The notes below the pieces were generated by a model. The model was not told where the DNA came from, made no database searches, and saw only the letters and a program-made list of their open reading frames with translations. From positions 43,886 through 107,885 of the forward strand of contig CACCRN010000004.1 of the NCBI GenBank assembly GCA_902548405.1: 64,000 nt of DNA. Reading direction: 5' to 3'. A program made the position numbers and the translations under genes. This DNA comes from an uncultured Pelagibacteraceae bacterium. GTDB taxonomy: Bacteria; Pseudomonadota; Alphaproteobacteria; Pelagibacterales; Pelagibacteraceae. Positions 26,283-34,548 of this stretch are shown here, one piece after another (the stretch's first letter is position 1; each line of letters starts with the position of its first letter).

Positions 26283-26969
26283 ATGCAATGGAATTGTAAA
26301 TATGATTATCCAAAATCTTCAAGAGCAACTGTTGATGGCATTAGAAGATACCTTTTGGGAGAAGAAAAACTACCAAGTGTTACTTCAATTTTAGATGTTA
26401 CTAAATCTGATGAGGATAAAGCAGCATTAGCAAATTGGAGAGAGAGAACTGGGTATAAAGAAGCAGAAGCTATCACCAAAGCGGCAAGCAGTAGAGGTTC
26501 ACAGATGCATAACTACTTAGAATCTTACTTGCTTGGTAGAGAAAATTTAAGTTTTTTTGATGATAATGAACAATATAAATTGATGGCAAAAGAAATTATA
26601 GATCATGGTTTAAAAAATAGATTGGAAGAAATATGGGGTGTTGAGTGTACACTGTATTATCCAGATAAATATGCTGGCACTGCGGATTGTGTTGGAGTTT
26701 ATGAAGGAAGGGAAACAATTATAGATTTTAAACAAAGTAATAAACCAAAGAAAGCTGAGTATATCGATTCATGGTTATTGCAAACAAGTGCGTATTCTTT
26801 AGCTCATAATGTTGTGTATAACTCCAATATCACTTCTTGTGTAATCTTGGTCTGCACTGTAGATAAATTATTCCAAGAATTTAAAATTCAAGGACATGAT
26901 TTAGTTATTTATCAAAATTTGTTTTTAGGAAGATTAAAAAAATTTCATGAACTATCTAATTTAACTTAA
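26283..26969 (+). CDS. PD-(D/E)XK family exonuclease (phage/MGME1-like)
   Basis: I start at the ATG at 26283 (228 aa); the frame extends upstream into rmuC. Catalytic core: GTAD (D135), then IIDFKQSNK (D148, K150) and LLQTSAYSLAHN (Q167), the typical D...DxK...Q pattern of RecB-like and phage exonucleases. An early LPSVTSILDVT segment is also typical of that group. The substrate is inferred to be single- or double-stranded DNA ends. It sits between rmuC and the exonuclease I gene, 15 bp from the latter. Confidence 0.8.
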   Translation: MQWNCKYDYPKSSRATVDGIRRYLLGEEKLPSVTSILDVTKSDEDKAALANWRERTGYKEAEAITKAASSRGSQMHNYLESYLLGRENLSFFDDNEQYKLMAKEIIDHGLKNRLEEIWGVECTLYYPDKYAGTADCVGVYEGRETIIDFKQSNKPKKAEYIDSWLLQTSAYSLAHNVVYNSNITSCVILVCTVDKLFQEFKIQGHDLVIYQNLFLGRLKKFHELSNLT

Positions 26970-26984
26970 AATATATAGGAAAAT

Positions 26985-28421
26985 ATGGACAAATTTGTAA
27001 TCTACGACACTGAAACAACTAATAGCACTATTTGGGGATCAATTATTGAGGTTGGGGCTGTTGTTGTTGATAAAAATTTAAATGAAATTGGTAAGTTAAA
27101 TATCAGAGGCAGAATGCCAGAGGGAGAGGTGCCAAGTGCAAAAGCTTTATTGGTAAACTCTACAAGTATAGATTTACTTACTAAAGGAAATTATTCTCAT
27201 TATGAATTTTTAGGAGCAGTTGAAAATTTCTTCTCAAAAGCTGCCCCAGCATTATTTATGGGCTGGAGTAACTTAAATTTTGATAGACGTATGTTTCATT
27301 TTAATTTTTTTAAAGGTAACAGATATCCTTATATTACTCACTCGTCTCCAAATAAAGAACACGACGGTCTTCATGTTGCAAGAGCTGCACAAACAATTAA
27401 TTCTGAAACTTTAAAAACTGAACTAACAGATGCTGGAAATGAAAGTCTTGCTCTTGAAGGTTTAGCAAGACAACAAGGATTTGATACTTCCCAACAACAT
27501 ACTGCGTATCACGATGCATTTACTAGTTTGAAAATTTTAAGAATTATAAAAGAAAAGCATAATGATAATTGGGAAAAATTTTTAACCACTTCCACAAAGA
27601 GCAGTGTGGAATCTATTTTAAAAGGAGAGGGTATTTATTCAATTTTTGAAAATGTTAAAGGAAGAAATATGATGTATTTAGTATCAACATTACATCCAGA
27701 GCATTGTTTTCATCCATCTTATGCTTCCTGGGGATATCTATGGGATTTAAGAAGAGATCCAGAGCCTTTTCTAAACATGTCAGTTAATGAGCTTAAAGCT
27801 AATCTTAAAAAAATAAGTCCTAAAGCTTTAAGAGTTATTAAAACAAATAAAGCGCCTGTAGTATTAGATAAAAAATTTGCTTTAAAAGAAAAAGCTTATG
27901 CAGATCTTGATTTGGAAACAATCCAAAAAAGAGCCAAATTAGTTAGATCTAGCGAAAACTTATGCAAGAATATTCAAATCATTAATAGGGAAGCTGCAGA
28001 AGAAAAGGCACAAACTCAAAACCAAGAAGATTTACTTCCTGAGGAAACTTTGTATGAGAAATTTATTCCTAACAAAGATACTGCTTTATTCAAAACATGG
28101 CACAGTTCATCATGGGAAGATAAATTAAGATTACTAGATAAATTTCAAGATAAGAGATGTGCATGGTTTGGACAAAAAATTATTTACCAAGAAGCACCTC
28201 ACGTATTACCACCTGATTTATATAAAAATATTAAAAGTGAGATAGCTAGAAGAATTTTAAGTAAAAATAGAGAAAAATGGCAAACTATAGCAATGGCTTA
28301 CACCGAAATAGACACCTTGAGAGACCAAGCATCTAATAGAGATGATGAAGAAGAAATAAAAAAATTGGATGAAATAAATGAATTTATTATGTCTATTGAA
28401 AAAAAATATGAAATTGCATAG
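26985..28421 (+). CDS. sbcB: Exodeoxyribonuclease I-like 3'-5' exonuclease
   Basis: 478 residues. The N-terminal DEDDh exonuclease has YDTETT (D8, E10), NFDRRMF and YHDAF. The C-terminal part, with FKTWHSSSWEDKLRLLDKFQDKR, matches the ExoI-specific extension. ExoI degrades single-stranded DNA 3' to 5' in recombination and mismatch repair. It follows the PD-(D/E)XK gene in the same orientation. Confidence 0.88.
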   Translation: MDKFVIYDTETTNSTIWGSIIEVGAVVVDKNLNEIGKLNIRGRMPEGEVPSAKALLVNSTSIDLLTKGNYSHYEFLGAVENFFSKAAPALFMGWSNLNFDRRMFHFNFFKGNRYPYITHSSPNKEHDGLHVARAAQTINSETLKTELTDAGNESLALEGLARQQGFDTSQQHTAYHDAFTSLKILRIIKEKHNDNWEKFLTTSTKSSVESILKGEGIYSIFENVKGRNMMYLVSTLHPEHCFHPSYASWGYLWDLRRDPEPFLNMSVNELKANLKKISPKALRVIKTNKAPVVLDKKFALKEKAYADLDLETIQKRAKLVRSSENLCKNIQIINREAAEEKAQTQNQEDLLPEETLYEKFIPNKDTALFKTWHSSSWEDKLRLLDKFQDKRCAWFGQKIIYQEAPHVLPPDLYKNIKSEIARRILSKNREKWQTIAMAYTEIDTLRDQASNRDDEEEIKKLDEINEFIMSIEKKYEIA

Positions 28422-28455
28422 TTGACTTTAAAACTTTAATTTATAGAAAGGATTT

Positions 28456-28773
28456 ATGCTTATAGATTTTAAAGATGAAGATTTTGATAGTAAAATCAAA
28501 AATGAAGATGTTTCAGTAATCCAGTTTTCAGCTGCTTGGTGTGGACCTTGCAAAGCTTTAAAACCAGTAATGGATAAATTAGCTGATGAATACAAAGGTA
28601 AAGCTGGTTTTTATTATGCTGATGTAGAAGATGGTGGAATAAACACTGGAAGTGCTGCGGGCATAAGAGGCGTACCAACTGTTATTATTTACAAAAAAGG
28701 TGTTGAGGTAGATAGAAAAGTTGGTGGGGTACCTGAAAGCCACATGAAAGAATTTTTAGAAAAAAATATCTAA
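28456..28773 (+). CDS. Thioredoxin
   Basis: 105 residues with the WCGPC redox centre (C29, C32) and the cis-Pro loop RGVPTVI. The segment between them (DVEDGGINTGSAAGI) is slightly unusual compared with housekeeping TrxA. A good AAAGGA site lies just before the ATG. The 3' end overlaps the convergent folC by 4 bp. Confidence 0.93.
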   Translation: MLIDFKDEDFDSKIKNEDVSVIQFSAAWCGPCKALKPVMDKLADEYKGKAGFYYADVEDGGINTGSAAGIRGVPTVIIYKKGVEVDRKVGGVPESHMKEFLEKNI

Positions 28774-30035
28774 TTCAAATTAAGTATTTCACCAGCCAGA
28801 TAAAGAGAACCTGTAATTAAGATTATATCGTTTTTCTTGACCGAAATAGACTTGATTGCATCAAATATATCTTCTTTGTACTGAACATTTTTGAATGAAT
28901 TTAGTTTGTTTTTTAAGTCTTTTCCACCAATTGAATTAGGTTGGTTTGGAATATCAATAGTGGTCAAGGTTGAGATATTTTTAAAATAACCAATATACTC
29001 ATTATGATCCTTGTTGGACATCATACCTAAGATTATGTGTTTATTACAATTTAAAGTTTGGAGGTATTCATTTACCACTCTAGCTCCATCAGGGTTATGA
29101 TCCCCAGAAACTAATAATGTATTATTTTTTAAAAGTTCTTTTAGTTTTCCAGATTTAATTTCCTGTAATCTTGCAAGATTATTAATATTTTGAATACCAC
29201 TTTCTATTTCATTGCTTTGAATTCCAAGATTTAAAGTTCTTATAGTTGCAATGGCAGTTGATATATTTTCTAATTGAAACTGACCAAGAACGTTCGGTAG
29301 AGGAAGTTTCAAACCTCCCAATTTATCCTCATAGTAAAAAAAACCATTCTCTTGAATTGAATAACTATAGTCTTCATTAAAAAATAACTTATTTGAAGAG
29401 TTATATTTAATAGTTTTTTTAATACATTCCATTGTCTCTTTTTTATTTTGCTTTGCGATAACAATATTTGAATTAAGTAAGGCTGATGTTTTTTCAAAAA
29501 CAATTTGCTCAATTGTTTGATTTTCTTTTGGAAGCCAGTCAAGATGGTCTTTGCTTATAGATGTTACTATACTTGCAAGATTGCTCTTTAAAATATTAGT
29601 AGCATCAAAACGATGGAATAAACCACTTTCTATTAAGTTGATATTGTCAGGATATTGGGCAGCTTTATAAAAAAAACAAGCTGATAACATTTCAAAAACA
29701 GTTATTGGTTCGTTATTATTAACTTTTTCAACCTCTTCTAATAAATCGGCTAATTCCTCGTCATTTAATTCCTGATTATTAAATACAAATCTTTCATTAA
29801 TTTTTTGTATATGTGGGCTCGTATAAACATTGCATTTTAAATTTGCTTCCTTAAGAATTGCATAAATAGCTTGGATGGTAGAGTTCTTACCATTAGTTCC
29901 TACAACTGATATAGCCTTAATTTTATCTTGGGGATTTCCTAATTTTTTACAAAGATTTTGAATTCTATCTAAAGATAAATCTATTTCTTTAGGATGCAAC
30001 TTTTGAAAATTGCTGAGTATCTTCTGAAGTTTCAT
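28770..30035 (-). CDS. folC: Folylpolyglutamate/dihydrofolate synthase
   Basis: 421 residues of the Mur-ligase fold. N-terminal LHPKEIDLSLDRI is typical FolC, so the ATG at 30035 (or close to it) is needed even though it overlaps accD by 47 bp. The P-loop reads GTNGKNS (46-52), with Asn in place of the usual Gly before Ser. The SGDHNPDGARV motif marks the C-terminal domain. It adds glutamate to folates. Confidence 0.93.
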   Translation of the reverse strand: MKLQKILSNFQKLHPKEIDLSLDRIQNLCKKLGNPQDKIKAISVVGTNGKNSTIQAIYAILKEANLKCNVYTSPHIQKINERFVFNNQELNDEELADLLEEVEKVNNNEPITVFEMLSACFFYKAAQYPDNINLIESGLFHRFDATNILKSNLASIVTSISKDHLDWLPKENQTIEQIVFEKTSALLNSNIVIAKQNKKETMECIKKTIKYNSSNKLFFNEDYSYSIQENGFFYYEDKLGGLKLPLPNVLGQFQLENISTAIATIRTLNLGIQSNEIESGIQNINNLARLQEIKSGKLKELLKNNTLLVSGDHNPDGARVVNEYLQTLNCNKHIILGMMSNKDHNEYIGYFKNISTLTTIDIPNQPNSIGGKDLKNKLNSFKNVQYKEDIFDAIKSISVKKNDIILITGSLYLAGEILNLN

Positions 30036-30918
30036 TTTGCTCAGAACTTATAGCAGAATTTTGTTTTAACAATATTGATAATAAAGTTCCTATTTTAGAT
30101 GCTAGATCTCTTCTCTCTACGATTAAATCAACAAACCCAGTTTTCTCAACATACTCACTTTTTTGAAAACCTTCAGGCAATTCTTCTTTTACTGTTCCTT
30201 GAATAACTCTTGCACCTGCAAATGCAATTAAAGCGCCTGGCTCTGCAATATGAATATCTCCTAACATTGCATAGGAAGCAGTTATTCCTCCTGCAGTAGG
30301 GTCCGTAATACAAACCAAGTAAGGTAAACCATTTTTCTTTAATTCATTGATTGCAAGTGTAGTTCTTGTCATTTGAGATAATGAAATTAAACTTTCCATC
30401 ATTCTCATTCCTCCACCAGCGCTTATACATATAAATGGTGTTTGATTTTCTATTGCATGTTGAATTCCATATAAAAATGCTTCACCCTCTGCAGCAGCCA
30501 TTGAAGCTCCTAAAAAGTCAAAATCAGATGCAACAGCTGTTATTTTAATACTGTTGATTGTCCCAGTTGCAACGATCATTCCACAATCTAATCCAGTTTT
30601 CTTACGAGCATTTTTTAATCTATCTTTGTAAGATTTAGAGTCTGTCCAATTTAATGGATCATCTTTTGGAATGGGTGTTTTAAAAACTTCATAATTGTTT
30701 TTTCCAAATAAAATATCAAATCTTTGTTTAGGTTTAATTCTATGATGTTTATTACAATCTGGACACACCCAAAGGTTTGCTTCTAAATCTTTTTTTAGAA
30801 TTGGTCCACGACAACAACTTGTCCATTCACTTTTTGCAATATCCTCTTTAGTAGCTCGTTCACGTATAGCAGTTTTTATCTTTTCACCCGCTTTAATAAT
30901 TTTGGTTATCCAGTTCAT
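29989..30918 (-). CDS. accD: Acetyl-CoA carboxylase carboxyltransferase subunit beta
   Basis: 309 residues. The crotonase-fold carboxyltransferase core is clear (ISAGGGMRMMESLISL, LTDPT-type segment, GALIAFAGARVI). The N-terminal zinc ribbon is altered: the first knuckle is CC (C35, C36) with two residues fewer than the usual CxxC, while the second pair C52/C55 is intact. It partners AccA, encoded at about 52.3 kb. The ATG overlaps the trpA stop. Confidence 0.95.
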   Translation of the reverse strand: MNWITKIIKAGEKIKTAIRERATKEDIAKSEWTSCCRGPILKKDLEANLWVCPDCNKHHRIKPKQRFDILFGKNNYEVFKTPIPKDDPLNWTDSKSYKDRLKNARKKTGLDCGMIVATGTINSIKITAVASDFDFLGASMAAAEGEAFLYGIQHAIENQTPFICISAGGGMRMMESLISLSQMTRTTLAINELKKNGLPYLVCITDPTAGGITASYAMLGDIHIAEPGALIAFAGARVIQGTVKEELPEGFQKSEYVEKTGFVDLIVERRDLASKIGTLLSILLKQNSAISSEQNETSEDTQQFSKVAS

Positions 30919-31715
30919 TGAATTTTATTTCTTAATCTTTTAACGATATTAGTAACATTTGTGACAGCATTTTGTCTTCTTTCAATTGATTTGGATATTT
31001 CTTTACATATTGCGCTACCAACTACCAAACCATCAGCTTTTTTAAGTGATTTAATCGTCTTTTCTGTAATTCCAAAGCCAATCACAACATTTTTCGATTT
31101 ATCTTGATTTTTAATTTTGTTGTATCTTTCCAAGATTTTTTTAGGAGATACTTTCAGTTTTCCTCCTGTAGTTGACAACATGCTTATATAGTAAACCATA
31201 TCGTGCGAGTCTTTTATTATTTTTTTTAATCTAATTTGAGAAGTAGTAGGTGAGACCAGTTGTATAAAATTCACTCCATTCTTCTTACATCTTGATGCAA
31301 AACTTTTGTTTTCAGGATAAGGCAAATCTACAACAATTAGTCCATCTACTTTTGATTTTTTACATTTATCTAAAAATTTATTTTCATTGTACTGAAATAT
31401 CATATTGTAATAACCCATTAGTATAATCGGAGTATTTTTTTTTGATTTTTTAAAATTCTTTGCAATTGAAAATATATCGTTAATTTTTATACCATTTTTA
31501 ATTGCTCTATAGGCACTAGTCTGGATTTGACCTCCATCAGCTATGGGTGTGTTGTGTGGAAAACCTAATTCACAAATATCAGCATAGTTCGAAATAGACT
31601 TAAGAATTTCTAAAGATTTTTTTTTAGTATTATCGCCCGCAACTGTATAGGTCAGTAAGGCAGGTCTATTTTCTTTTTTAGCGTTTATAAAAGCTTTTTT
31701 AAGTAAAGAGCTCAT
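30915..31715 (-). CDS. trpA: Tryptophan synthase alpha chain (divergent)
   Basis: 266 residues, a TIM barrel cleaving indole-3-glycerol phosphate. The catalytic Glu in CELGFPHNTP and Asp in IADGG are kept, but the usual FSDP is HNTP, and the loop before TTG is YISML rather than YLLSR. These changes affect residues that in Salmonella contact the beta chain, and TrpB is altered too. The start overlaps the trpB stop (TAATG). Confidence 0.9.
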   Translation of the reverse strand: MSSLLKKAFINAKKENRPALLTYTVAGDNTKKKSLEILKSISNYADICELGFPHNTPIADGGQIQTSAYRAIKNGIKINDIFSIAKNFKKSKKNTPIILMGYYNMIFQYNENKFLDKCKKSKVDGLIVVDLPYPENKSFASRCKKNGVNFIQLVSPTTSQIRLKKIIKDSHDMVYYISMLSTTGGKLKVSPKKILERYNKIKNQDKSKNVVIGFGITEKTIKSLKKADGLVVGSAICKEISKSIERRQNAVTNVTNIVKRLRNKIQ

Positions 31716-32956
31716 TAATGTTTTCCCAATCTTTCTCTTAAAATATCTCTATCTTTTTTTGCATCACCACAAGAGTTAACAATTATAATTGTATCTTTGC
31801 TTAATTTTGGAGCAATTTTTATTGCCTCAGCAAAAGCATGACTTGGTTCTAAACTTGGATTAAGTTTTTCAAATTTAGTAACCATTACATGTGCATTAAG
31901 TGCATCCTCATCTGTTGCATAAGTATATCGTGCTCTTTTAGTATCTTTTAAAAAGCAATGAATAGGACTAACTCCAGGATAATCTAAACCAGCACTTATA
32001 GATTCTGTATCATTAATTTGTCCTTCATTATTTTGGCAAACATACGAAGCTGCTCCGTGCAAAATACCAACTTTTGCATTTCTACTTAATGGTGCTGCGT
32101 GAAGTTTTGATTTTTTAGGGCCTCCCGCTTCTACACCAATCAATTCTATTTGTTTTTTGTCAAAATCAATAAACTCACTCCAAAATCCATATGCAGAACT
32201 ACCACCTCCAACACAATTAATTAATTTAATTTTATTTGGAATTTTTTTAAATTCTTCTTTAAGCTGTGTTCTTAATTCTCTAGAAATTTGTGCAGTTGAC
32301 CAACCACATATTTTTACAAAGATATTCGGTCCAACAGTACTACCAACGCACATGTGTGTATTATCACAATTAGATACCCAATATCGCATACATTCACTCA
32401 CTGCATCAACTAAAGTCTGACTTCCAGAATAAACAGGTACTATTTCTGCACCGTTTTTTCTCATAGCGTCACAATTTGGTTTTTGTCTTTTAATGTCTTT
32501 TGCACCCATAAAAATTTTACATTTAAGTCCAAATTTTTTAGCTGCCATACTTAACATTTTTCCTGCATATCCAGCACCAGTATCTCCAACAATATATTTT
32601 TTGCCCATAGCTTTACAAATTAGTGCATGAACAGTGGCATTATATATTTTATGTGCACCTCCATTTGCCTCTGAAACTACTTTTGCCCATATTTGAGCTC
32701 CACCTAAATGATTAGACAAATTTTCTAATTTTATAAAAGAGGTTGGTGAACCAATATAATTTTTAAAATAATAATCTCTTTTTTTTAAAAATTCTTTATT
32801 ATTTCTCAGTCTTTTAAATTCATTTGTTAAATCCTCTACAGGTTTTTTTAAAGTTTCAGGTATAAAACTACCACCAAACTTTCCTCCCCAAAAACCTTGT
32901 CGATCGTGTTGATCAATTAATGGAACACCTCTTTTAAGTTTCATTTTTAATTTCAT
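31715..32956 (-). CDS. trpB: Tryptophan synthase beta chain (divergent)
   Basis: 413 residues, PLP-dependent. The PLP Lys is K103 in GGAHKIYNA. Exactly 22 residues on, the catalytic Glu (E109 in Salmonella) is D125 in GDTGAGYAG, and the following QHG is YAG. Near the C-terminus NLSGRGDKD is replaced by NSCGDAKKD. Position between trpF and trpA and the overall alignment still make it TrpB. The start overlaps trpF by about 20 bp; an internal Met at residue 5 is an alternative. Confidence 0.88.
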   Translation of the reverse strand: MKLKMKLKRGVPLIDQHDRQGFWGGKFGGSFIPETLKKPVEDLTNEFKRLRNNKEFLKKRDYYFKNYIGSPTSFIKLENLSNHLGGAQIWAKVVSEANGGAHKIYNATVHALICKAMGKKYIVGDTGAGYAGKMLSMAAKKFGLKCKIFMGAKDIKRQKPNCDAMRKNGAEIVPVYSGSQTLVDAVSECMRYWVSNCDNTHMCVGSTVGPNIFVKICGWSTAQISRELRTQLKEEFKKIPNKIKLINCVGGGSSAYGFWSEFIDFDKKQIELIGVEAGGPKKSKLHAAPLSRNAKVGILHGAASYVCQNNEGQINDTESISAGLDYPGVSPIHCFLKDTKRARYTYATDEDALNAHVMVTKFEKLNPSLEPSHAFAEAIKIAPKLSKDTIIIVNSCGDAKKDRDILRERLGKH

Positions 32957-33563
32957 TCACTTTATTTAAAAAAAATTCTATTTTGGACAAGTCTTTTAAT
33001 CCAGATGTCTCTACGCCACCAGATAAATCTATAAAATTTGCTAAATTTTTATAATTTTTAAGTTTATCATTATATTGAATATTTCCAGCAATCATTAATT
33101 CCTTATTTAACTTGATATTTTTAATCAAGTCATGATCAAAAGACTGACTTTTCTCATAACCTTTACTATCAAATAAATATATATCAGTAACATCTAAATA
33201 TAATTTATAATTATTCAAATCAGACTCTGATTTTATTGTAAAAGCTGTAATAATTTTTTTTTGATATTTTTCTTTTATTTGTTTTATTTCCCCTGGTGTG
33301 CAATCATACAATTGATAATAATCAAAAGGTAAGTTTTTAATTTTCTCTAAAATTTCTATATTTGGTTTGACCAGAACAGCAACATAGTAACTTTGTTTTG
33401 GTCTAATGCTTAAAAGTTTTTTTAAATTTTCATATTCAACATATCTAGAACTTTTTGGGTAATTACAAATAAATCCTATGAACGTTGGTGGGTGAGAATG
33501 ATTAATTAAAAAATTTAAAGTGTTTGGATCTGATATCCCACATATTTTACAACCTTTGATCAT
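32934..33563 (-). CDS. trpF: Phosphoribosylanthranilate isomerase (divergent)
   Basis: 209 residues. KICGIS keeps the catalytic Cys and LFDSK keeps the Asp region, and YPKSSRYV is standard. However, the usual QLHG motif is QLYD, and the GGTG phosphate loop after the Asp is missing. Closing DLSGGVET corresponds to the normal DVSSGVE. It isomerises PRA in tryptophan synthesis. It is coupled by an ATGA overlap to pyrF upstream. Confidence 0.88.
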   Translation of the reverse strand: MIKGCKICGISDPNTLNFLINHSHPPTFIGFICNYPKSSRYVEYENLKKLLSIRPKQSYYVAVLVKPNIEILEKIKNLPFDYYQLYDCTPGEIKQIKEKYQKKIITAFTIKSESDLNNYKLYLDVTDIYLFDSKGYEKSQSFDHDLIKNIKLNKELMIAGNIQYNDKLKNYKNLANFIDLSGGVETSGLKDLSKIEFFLNKVNEIKNET

Positions 33564-34252
33564 TTATTTAAATGATCAATTAATTTTTTAATATTATTTT
33601 TTATATTCCCTTGTGTAAGAGACCTTCCAATTACAACCCCTGAAACTTTATTTTTGAAGGCATCTTTTGGTGTCATTACTCTAGCTTGATCATTCAAATT
33701 ATCACCTGGTAATCTTATACCAGGTGTGATGATTAAAAAATTTTTGTATTTTTTTCTAATAATCTTTGCTTCTTTTGCAGAACAAACTATCCCGTCACAT
33801 CCAGATTTTTTAACAATTCCTGCCTGTTTTAAAACAAGTTGTTCAACTGTTTTAGTATGACCAATTTCTTTTAAAGATTTATTGTTTAGACTAGTTAAGA
33901 CTGTAACTCCTAATACTCTTAAATTTTTATTAATTTGTTTAGCTTTTTCCTTGATGGCTTTAAGCATATTAAGTCCACCATTTGCATGTACAGTAATATA
34001 TTTACATTTTTTTAAATCCCCCAAACTATCAACTGCAGAAAGAGCTGTTTGTGGGATATCATTAATTTTTAAATCTAACCAAAAATCTGATTTATATTTT
34101 TCTAAAAATTTTCTTCCATTTTTTGAATAAAAAAACTGCAATCCAAACTTTGGAATAATTTTTAATTTTTTAGTTTTAATGTTTTTAAGAATTTTATTTA
34201 TTAGATTTAGTTTTGAAGTATCACAAGCAACAAATATAATTTTATTCTTCAT
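33560..34252 (-). CDS. pyrF: Orotidine 5'-phosphate decarboxylase
   Basis: 230 residues of the OMP decarboxylase TIM barrel. The catalytic DxKxxD array is in FWLDLKINDIPQT, and PGIRLPGD near the C-terminus is the phosphate-binding loop. It makes UMP. It overlaps ihfB by 11 bp and trpF by 4 bp, so it sits inside the ihfB-pyrF-trpFBA-accD-folC unit. Confidence 0.95.
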   Translation of the reverse strand: MKNKIIFVACDTSKLNLINKILKNIKTKKLKIIPKFGLQFFYSKNGRKFLEKYKSDFWLDLKINDIPQTALSAVDSLGDLKKCKYITVHANGGLNMLKAIKEKAKQINKNLRVLGVTVLTSLNNKSLKEIGHTKTVEQLVLKQAGIVKKSGCDGIVCSAKEAKIIRKKYKNFLIITPGIRLPGDNLNDQARVMTPKDAFKNKVSGVVIGRSLTQGNIKNNIKKLIDHLNK

Positions 34253-34532
34253 TATTAATCTTTTTAAACATTTCCTTACTCATTTTCCATGATATTACTT
34301 TCTTTTCAGGAACAGCAACTTTTTCACCAGTTTTTGGATTTCGTCTAATGGAGGCTTTTTGAGTTTTAACTCTAAATGTACCAAAATTTCTTAACTCTAC
34401 TCCGTCGCCTCTACGAAGTGATCTTTTTATTTCGTTTAAAATTATATCGGTAAATTTCTCTAAATCTTTTTTTAAGAAATTTGGGTAGTTTTGTGAAAGT
34501 TTTTTTAAAAGCTTTGATTTTACAATAGCCAA
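34242..34532 (-). CDS. ihfB: IHF beta / HU family DNA-binding protein
   Basis: 96 residues. The HU/IHF beta arm is RNFGTFRVKTQKASIRRNPKTGE, with the Pro used for DNA intercalation. Location just downstream of rpsA is the standard place for ihfB, and I call it on that context. It bends DNA as a heterodimer with IHF alpha. The gap to rpsA is 16 bp. Confidence 0.92.
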   Translation of the reverse strand: MAIVKSKLLKKLSQNYPNFLKKDLEKFTDIILNEIKRSLRRGDGVELRNFGTFRVKTQKASIRRNPKTGEKVAVPEKKVISWKMSKEMFKKINNEE

Positions 34533-34548
34533 TTTATAACTTCTTCAA

